Assembly: GCF_029813775.1 (NCBI RefSeq)
Contig: NZ_JARVKW010000038.1
Location: 1-64,000 of the forward strand
Direction of reading: 5' to 3'
Length of the DNA stretch: 64,000 nt
Origin: Streptomyces sp. DH24
GTDB taxonomy: Bacteria; Actinomycetota; Actinomycetes; Streptomycetales; Streptomycetaceae
Shown: piece by piece, positions 59,598 through 64,000 of the stretch
Layout of the letters: each line of letters starts with the position of its first letter
Position numbering within the stretch: the stretch's first letter is position 1
Notes under the pieces: model-generated
Database searches by the model: none
Told to the model about the DNA's origin: nothing
The model's input: the letters and a program-made list of their open reading frames with translations, nothing else
Program-made: the position numbers and the translations under genes

Positions 59598-60977
59598 ATG
59601 GTGAAGGAACCTGCGCGCATTCTCGTTGTCGGCGGCGGCTACGTCGGGATGTACACGGCCCTGCGGCTCCAGCGGAAGCTGAAGCGGGAACTGCGGCAGG
59701 GCCTTGCCGAGATCACGGTCGTCACGCCGGACCCGTACATGACGTACCAGCCGTTCCTCCCCGAGGCGGCCGCCGGCTCCATCTCGCCCCGGCACGTCGT
59801 CGTACCGCTGCGCCGCGTCCTCGACCAGTGCCACGTCGTCATCGGCGAGGCACGGACCATCGACCACACCACGCGCACCGCCACCATCACCACCCTCGCC
59901 ACCGAGGAGGAGGGCACCGGCGCCCGGCGCCTGACCTACGACGAACTCGTCCTCGCGCCCGGCTCCGTCTCCCGCGCCCTCCCGATCCCCGGCCTCGCCG
60001 ACCACGCCATCGGCTTCAAGACCGTCGAGGAGGCCATCGGACTGCGCAACCACGTCATCGAGCAGATGGACATCGCCTCCTCCACCCGCGACCCCGCGGT
60101 GCGCGACGCGGCCCTCACCTTCGTCTTCGTCGGCGGCGGCTACGCGGGCGTCGAGGCACTCGGCGAGCTGGAGGACATGGCGCGCTACGCCGCCCGGCAC
60201 TACCACAACGTCACGCGCGACGACATGAAGTGGATCCTCGTCGAGGCGACGGACCGCATCCTGCCCGAGGTCGGCGAGGACATGGGCCGCTACACGGTCA
60301 CCGAACTGCGCCGCCGCAACATCGACGTACGCCTCGACACCCGCCTCACCTCCTGCGCGGACCGCGTCGCCGTCCTCAGCGACGGTGCCCGCTTCCCCAC
60401 CCGCACGGTCGTCTGGACGGCGGGCGTGAAACCCCACCCGATCCTCGCCGCCACCGACCTGCCGCTCACCGAGCGGGGCCGGCTCAGGTGCACCGCCGAA
60501 CTGGCCGTCGAGGGCGTCACGCACGCGTGGGCCGCCGGAGACGCCGCCGCCGTCCCGGACGTCACCGCCCGCGAACCCGGCACGGACTGCGCGCCCAACG
60601 CCCAGCACGCCGTCCGCCAGGCCAAGGTCCTAGGCGACAACATCGTCCACTCGCTGCGCGGCGAACCCCTTGAGACGTACGCGCACAAGTACGCCGGCTC
60701 GGTCGCCTCCCTGGGCCTGCACAAGGGCGTCGCGCACGTCTACGGCCGCAAGCTGAAGGGCTACCCCGCCTGGTTCATGCACCGCGCCTACCACCTCAGC
60801 CGGGTCCCCACCGTCAACCGCAAGGCGCGCGTGCTGGCCGAATGGACGCTGTCCGGACTCTTCAAGAGGGAAATCGTCTCCCTGGGTTCACTCGAACATC
60901 CCCGAGCGGAGTTCGAACTCGCGGCCGGTGGAAAGCCTTCAGAAGGCCCCCCGCGGAACCCGAAGGGGTCGTCCTGA
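59598..60977 (+). CDS. ndh: Type II NADH dehydrogenase (NDH-2)
   Basis: 459 residues from ATG 59598. It transfers electrons from NADH to menaquinone without pumping protons, attached to the inner face of the membrane. FAD site: ILVVGGGYVGMYTALRLQ; NAD site: FVFVGGGYAGVEALGELEDM; quinone/FAD region: AWAAGDAAAVPD and APNAQHAVRQAKVLGDNI. The C-terminal helices (YHLSRVPTVNRKARVLAEWTLSGLFKRE) mediate membrane attachment. The transcript probably continues towards the SpoIIE-type phosphatase (170-bp gap). Confidence 0.93.
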   Translation: MVKEPARILVVGGGYVGMYTALRLQRKLKRELRQGLAEITVVTPDPYMTYQPFLPEAAAGSISPRHVVVPLRRVLDQCHVVIGEARTIDHTTRTATITTLATEEEGTGARRLTYDELVLAPGSVSRALPIPGLADHAIGFKTVEEAIGLRNHVIEQMDIASSTRDPAVRDAALTFVFVGGGYAGVEALGELEDMARYAARHYHNVTRDDMKWILVEATDRILPEVGEDMGRYTVTELRRRNIDVRLDTRLTSCADRVAVLSDGARFPTRTVVWTAGVKPHPILAATDLPLTERGRLRCTAELAVEGVTHAWAAGDAAAVPDVTAREPGTDCAPNAQHAVRQAKVLGDNIVHSLRGEPLETYAHKYAGSVASLGLHKGVAHVYGRKLKGYPAWFMHRAYHLSRVPTVNRKARVLAEWTLSGLFKREIVSLGSLEHPRAEFELAAGGKPSEGPPRNPKGSS

Positions 60978-61147
60978 CCGGAGCCAGGAACTCCACCGGT
61001 CGGACCGGCGTCTGACGGATGTCGGCCCGACCGGCACACTGCCAGACTGGTCCACCACCCTGGGCGGGCCGCCGCCCGCCCCGCGCGGCCCCCGGGCCCC
61101 GGCCGGTTCCGGTGCCGGCCGCCGACGACGACACGAGGCAAGGATTC

Positions 61148-62797
61148 GTGAACTTCACGCGCTGGAGCGCCCGGCTCCCCGGAACACAGCGCCGCGCCGC
61201 AGCGCGGACCGACCACCCGCTCTCCCCGGACCGGCGGGGAGAAGGCGCCGTACCCGCCGCCCGTGCCGAGCGGCTCACCGACGGCACGCCGGCCGTGCCC
61301 GCCGTCGACGAACTGCCCGTCCGCGCCGTCCTCGACCGCGTCCCGGCCCTCGTCGCCCTCCTGCACGGCCCCGACCACCGCATCGCCTACGTCAACGACG
61401 CCTACACCACGGCCTTCGGCGTCCGCCCGCTCGGCGCGCCCGCGCGCGACACCTGCCCCGAGCTGGACGAGCTCGGCCTGCTGCCCCTGCTCGACCAGGT
61501 CCTGCGCAGCGGCAGGCCCCGCACGGTCAAGTCCCGCAAGGCCCCCGACGGCCGCTCCTACACCTTCACCTGCACGCCTGTCACCGAGTGCGCCGCCGGC
61601 CGCGGCGTCCTCGTCTTCGCCACCGACGTCACCGACCACGCCGAAGCCGCCGAACGCCTCCGCGCGAGCGAACGCCGCCAGCGCGAGACCGCCGTCACCC
61701 TGCAGCGCTCCCTGCTCCCGCAGGACCTGGAGGAGCCCGACGACCTGCGCGTCGCCGCCACCTACCACCCCGGCGGCACCGAGGCCGCCGTCGGCGGCGA
61801 CTGGTACGACGTCATCACCCTCGGCGGCGGCCGCACGGCCCTCGTCATCGGCGACGTGATGGGCCGAGGCGTCCGCGCCGCCGCCGTCATGGGCCAGCTC
61901 CGCACCGCCGTCCGCGCCTACGCCCGCCTCGACCTGCCCCCGCACGAGGTCCTCCAGCTCCTCGACGGCCTCGCCACCGAGATCGACGCCAACCAGATCG
62001 CCACCTGCGTGTACGCGGTCCACGACCCCAACGAGGGACGGCTCGTGTACGCCTCGGCGGGCCACCTGCCGATCCTGGTCCGCGACGAGAACGGCGGCGT
62101 GCAGCGCGCCGACGAACCGACCGGCCCGCCGCTCGGCACCGGCGGCTGGATGCACACCTCCGGCTCGATCCCGCTCGGCGCCGGTTCGACGGCCGTCCTC
62201 TACACCGACGGCCTGGTCGAGCGGCGCAACGAGGACCTGGACGAGGGCATCGCCGCCCTGGAGCACGCCCTGGCCGGTGCGACCGGCACCCCCCAGGTCG
62301 TCTGCGACCGCCTGGTCCGCTCGGCGGGCGTCACCGCCGACCACGACGACGACGTGGCCGTCCTCGTCCTCCAGCACCCCGCGCGCACCGGCCCCGACAG
62401 CGACCTCTTCCGCAACGCCGCCCTCGATCTGCTCGGCGGCGTCGAGGCCACCCCACGCGCGCGTGCCTTCGCCTCCGGCGTGCTGACCAGCTGGCGCTTC
62501 CCGGCCGACCTGCACGACCTGGGCGTCCTGGCCGCCAGCGAACTCGTCGCCAACTCCCTCCAGCACGGCACGCCCCCCATGCGGCTGCGGCTGCGCCGCA
62601 CCGACCGCCGCCTCATCGTCGAGGTCACCGACGGCGACGACCACCTGCCGCGCCGCCGCCGCGCCGAACCCGGCGACGAGGCCGGCCGGGGCATCGCCAT
62701 CGTCGCCACCATCGCCTCCAACTGGGGCAGCAGACGAACCCCGGGCGGCGGCAAGGCCGTCTGGTGCGAGTTCGCCCTGCCGCGCGAAACGGTCTGA
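61148..62797 (+). CDS. SpoIIE-type PP2C phosphatase with PAS and HATPase domains
   Basis: 549 residues from GTG 61148 (AAGGA 4 nt upstream). A PAS-like sensor (about 55-170, VPALVALLHGPDHRIAYVNDAYTTAFGV) is followed by a SpoIIE/PP2C phosphatase domain (about 185-400). Its metal sites are in VGGDWYDVITLGGGRTALVIGDVMGRG and DHDDDVAVLVL. A C-terminal HATPase domain (ASELVANSLQHG, GRGIAIVATIASNWGS) is of the RsbW/anti-sigma kinase type. Phosphatase and kinase on one chain is a frequent Streptomyces design for switching anti-sigma antagonists. The partner is unknown; neither sigma nor STAS protein genes adjoin it. Confidence 0.92.
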   Translation: MNFTRWSARLPGTQRRAAARTDHPLSPDRRGEGAVPAARAERLTDGTPAVPAVDELPVRAVLDRVPALVALLHGPDHRIAYVNDAYTTAFGVRPLGAPARDTCPELDELGLLPLLDQVLRSGRPRTVKSRKAPDGRSYTFTCTPVTECAAGRGVLVFATDVTDHAEAAERLRASERRQRETAVTLQRSLLPQDLEEPDDLRVAATYHPGGTEAAVGGDWYDVITLGGGRTALVIGDVMGRGVRAAAVMGQLRTAVRAYARLDLPPHEVLQLLDGLATEIDANQIATCVYAVHDPNEGRLVYASAGHLPILVRDENGGVQRADEPTGPPLGTGGWMHTSGSIPLGAGSTAVLYTDGLVERRNEDLDEGIAALEHALAGATGTPQVVCDRLVRSAGVTADHDDDVAVLVLQHPARTGPDSDLFRNAALDLLGGVEATPRARAFASGVLTSWRFPADLHDLGVLAASELVANSLQHGTPPMRLRLRRTDRRLIVEVTDGDDHLPRRRRAEPGDEAGRGIAIVATIASNWGSRRTPGGGKAVWCEFALPRETV

Positions 62798-62830
62798 CGG
62801 CCGGGGCGAAGCGCCAAGGCAACGACGTGC

Positions 62831-62977
62831 ACAAGCGACAGGCGGGGAAGCGGGGGCAAGCGGGGATGGGCAAGCGAGGAAGCGGGGGAAGCGGGGAAAC
62901 GGCTGGTACGGGACACACTGGACGACTCCCCTCCGCGCGCCACCTAGGCGAAAGCGCCCCCCGGTGCTACTAGCACC
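62831..62977 (+). promoter_or_regulatory. Purine-rich repeats and start-proximal palindrome upstream of the methyltransferase
   Basis: From 62831 to 62903 the + strand is an irregular repeat of AAGCGGGG/AAGCGAGG words. At 62963-62977, GGTGCT-ACT-AGCACC is a perfect palindrome that ends 2 nt before the methyltransferase ATG. It is well placed as a repressor site or as an RNA hairpin covering the start; there is no Shine-Dalgarno sequence. Confidence 0.5.
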
Positions 62978-62979
62978 AC

Positions 62980-63795
62980 ATGGCAGACGCATCGGGCTTT
63001 CACCTCACCGGCAGCGCCCCCGAGCGCTACGAGCAGTACGCCGCGCCGATCATGGCGCCCTTCGTGACCGCACTCCTGGACGCCGTGGACCTCTGCCCCG
63101 GCGAAACCGTCCTCGACCTCGCCTGCGGCACCGGCTTCGTCGCCCGCATCGCCGCCGCGCACGTCGGCCCCACCGGCCATGTCTGCGGCACCGACCTCAA
63201 CGAGGGGATGCTCAAGGTGGCCGCCGCCCACCATCCCCGTCAGTACCCCGACATCGAGTTCGCCGCCGCCCCCGCGGACCGGCTCCCCTACGCCGACGCC
63301 GTCTTCGACGCGGTCCTGTGCCAGCAGGGCGCCCAGTTCTTCCCCGACCTGGACGCGGCCCTGCGCGAGGCCGCCCGGGTCACCCGTCCGGGCGGACGGT
63401 TCGCGGCCACCGTCTGGTCCGGCCGGGAGCGTTCCCCGTACCTGTCCGCCCAGTACGAAGCCCTGGCGGAGCGCGGCGGCCAGGACCTGGCCGACTCCGT
63501 CGACGCCGCGTTCTCCTGTACGCCCGAGCGCATCACCGCGGCCCTGGAGGCGGCCGGCTTCCAGGACGTGGCGACACGCGAGGTCACCTTCGGCGTGGCC
63601 CTGCCCCCGCTGGCCGGGTTCGCCGCCGGCCAGCTCGCGTCCGTGCCCTGGGGCCAGCAGCTGGCCGACGAGCACGGTGACGAGACCCTGGCCGCCGCGG
63701 GCCGCGCGATCGCGGACCGCCTCGCCGAGTACACCGCACCCGACGGCTCGGCGACCGTCCCCTTCACGGCGACCCTCACCACCGCGAAACGCTGA
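62980..63795 (+). CDS. Class I SAM-dependent methyltransferase
   Basis: 271 residues. SAM-binding motif I (VLDLACGTGFVARIA), the acidic motif II (GTDLNEGML) and motif post-I/IV (FDAVLCQQGAQFFPD) are followed by the methyltransferase beta-sheet end (ARVTRPGGRFAATVW). This is the UbiE/Methyltransf_11 type. The acceptor cannot be told. It probably has its own promoter, since a repetitive 180-bp gap separates it from the phosphatase gene. A GC-rich hairpin shared with the next, convergent gene ends it. Confidence 0.88.
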   Translation: MADASGFHLTGSAPERYEQYAAPIMAPFVTALLDAVDLCPGETVLDLACGTGFVARIAAAHVGPTGHVCGTDLNEGMLKVAAAHHPRQYPDIEFAAAPADRLPYADAVFDAVLCQQGAQFFPDLDAALREAARVTRPGGRFAATVWSGRERSPYLSAQYEALAERGGQDLADSVDAAFSCTPERITAALEAAGFQDVATREVTFGVALPPLAGFAAGQLASVPWGQQLADEHGDETLAAAGRAIADRLAEYTAPDGSATVPFTATLTTAKR

Positions 63796-63889
63796 AGGCC
63801 GCCCCCGACCGGGTGCCAGTGACCGGGTGCCAGTGACCAGTGACCTGCGACGGCCCGACCGCCGCGACGGTCGCCCCACACGAAGAAGA

Positions 63890-63917
63890 CCGGCCGTCAC
63901 CCGAAGGTGACGGCCGG
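63890..63917. terminator. Bidirectional terminator after the methyltransferase gene
   Basis: Perfect 12-bp arms (CCGGCCGTCACC and complement) around CGAA, between convergent genes. Confidence 0.85.
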
Positions 63918-63940
63918 CCCCCTGTGACGGGCACACCGCC

Positions 63941-64000
63941 TCACGCGTCCGCGGCCACCGGCTCCGCGGCCCCGCCCCGCGCGACGACCCGGCTCTTGCC
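63941..64000 (-). CDS. C-terminal end of a minus-strand gene (cut by the window)
   Basis: Only 19 residues and a stop are visible (GKSRVVARGGAAEPVAADA). The composition suits an unstructured tail. From recalled gene order this may be the MFS drug exporter SCO4121, but the sequence itself does not show that. Confidence 0.5.
   Translation of the reverse strand, partial: GKSRVVARGGAAEPVAADA

Overview
The window is high-GC actinobacterial chromosome, almost certainly Streptomyces. The evidence is very high GC at third codon positions, frequent GTG starts, bldC, an Lsr2-family gene, a homologue of the sporulation-associated ORF1590, PurS/PurQ/PurL as separate proteins, and a gene order that from memory matches the conserved core of the S. 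coelicolor chromosome around SCO4067-SCO4121. No phage, plasmid or insertion-sequence genes were seen; this is core chromosome with a few embellished genes.

Layout. 1-24 kb is dominated by purine synthesis: the 3' end of dnaX, then purD, purC, the overlapping purS-purQ-purL operon, purF and purM, all on the + strand. Between them lie a degenerate M48-like membrane protein, a dimethylformamidase-like protein, a two-component/ABC operon on the - strand framed by two tRNA-Gly(GCC) genes, tRNA-Gly(UCC), an lsr2-like gene, a two-gene EACC1 + caspase module, a mycothiol-dependent isomerase-like protein and a META-domain lipoprotein. 24-33 kb holds DUF3073, valine dehydrogenase, bldC with long flanking non-coding regions, a DUF6274 gene, hrpA, four tRNA genes and a consensus parS site. 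33-45 kb holds a metallophosphoesterase, a small zincin, a lipoprotein, an RGG-repeat DEAD-box helicase, a secreted propeller/FlgD-Ig protein, an APC permease, tRNA-Lys, a domain-swapped RibD-like protein, an alginate-lyase-family protein and the initiator tRNA. 45-64 kb holds an M23 peptidase under a ydaO (c-di-AMP) riboswitch, an aldo/keto reductase, a PrsW protease, trmB, an L-2-hydroxyglutarate oxidase, an ORF1590/NsdA-type regulator beside an asparagine-synthetase-like protein, an ECF sigma factor fused to its anti-sigma domain and an external carbohydrate-binding domain, a TetR regulator, NDH-2, a SpoIIE-type phosphatase and a methyltransferase.

Themes. Two proteins put an extracytoplasmic sensor and an intracellular effector on one chain: the caspase-TM-propeller protein (17037-19052) with its EACC1 partner, and the sigma-ZAS-TM-NPCBM protein (56402-58255). 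They are the best candidates for unusual signalling biology. Several genes (purD, the isomerase, purF, the small zincin, the RibD-like gene, PrsW, and nearly trmB) have no Shine-Dalgarno sequence and carry a -10-like hexamer ending about 7 nt before the start codon, so they look leaderless. Regulatory elements read from sequence include the riboswitch, parS, a Crp-like palindrome near an orphan promoter, a hairpin directly before the bldC ribosome-binding site, and about a dozen paired-arm terminators. Gene identities come from reading the translations; no database search was run.
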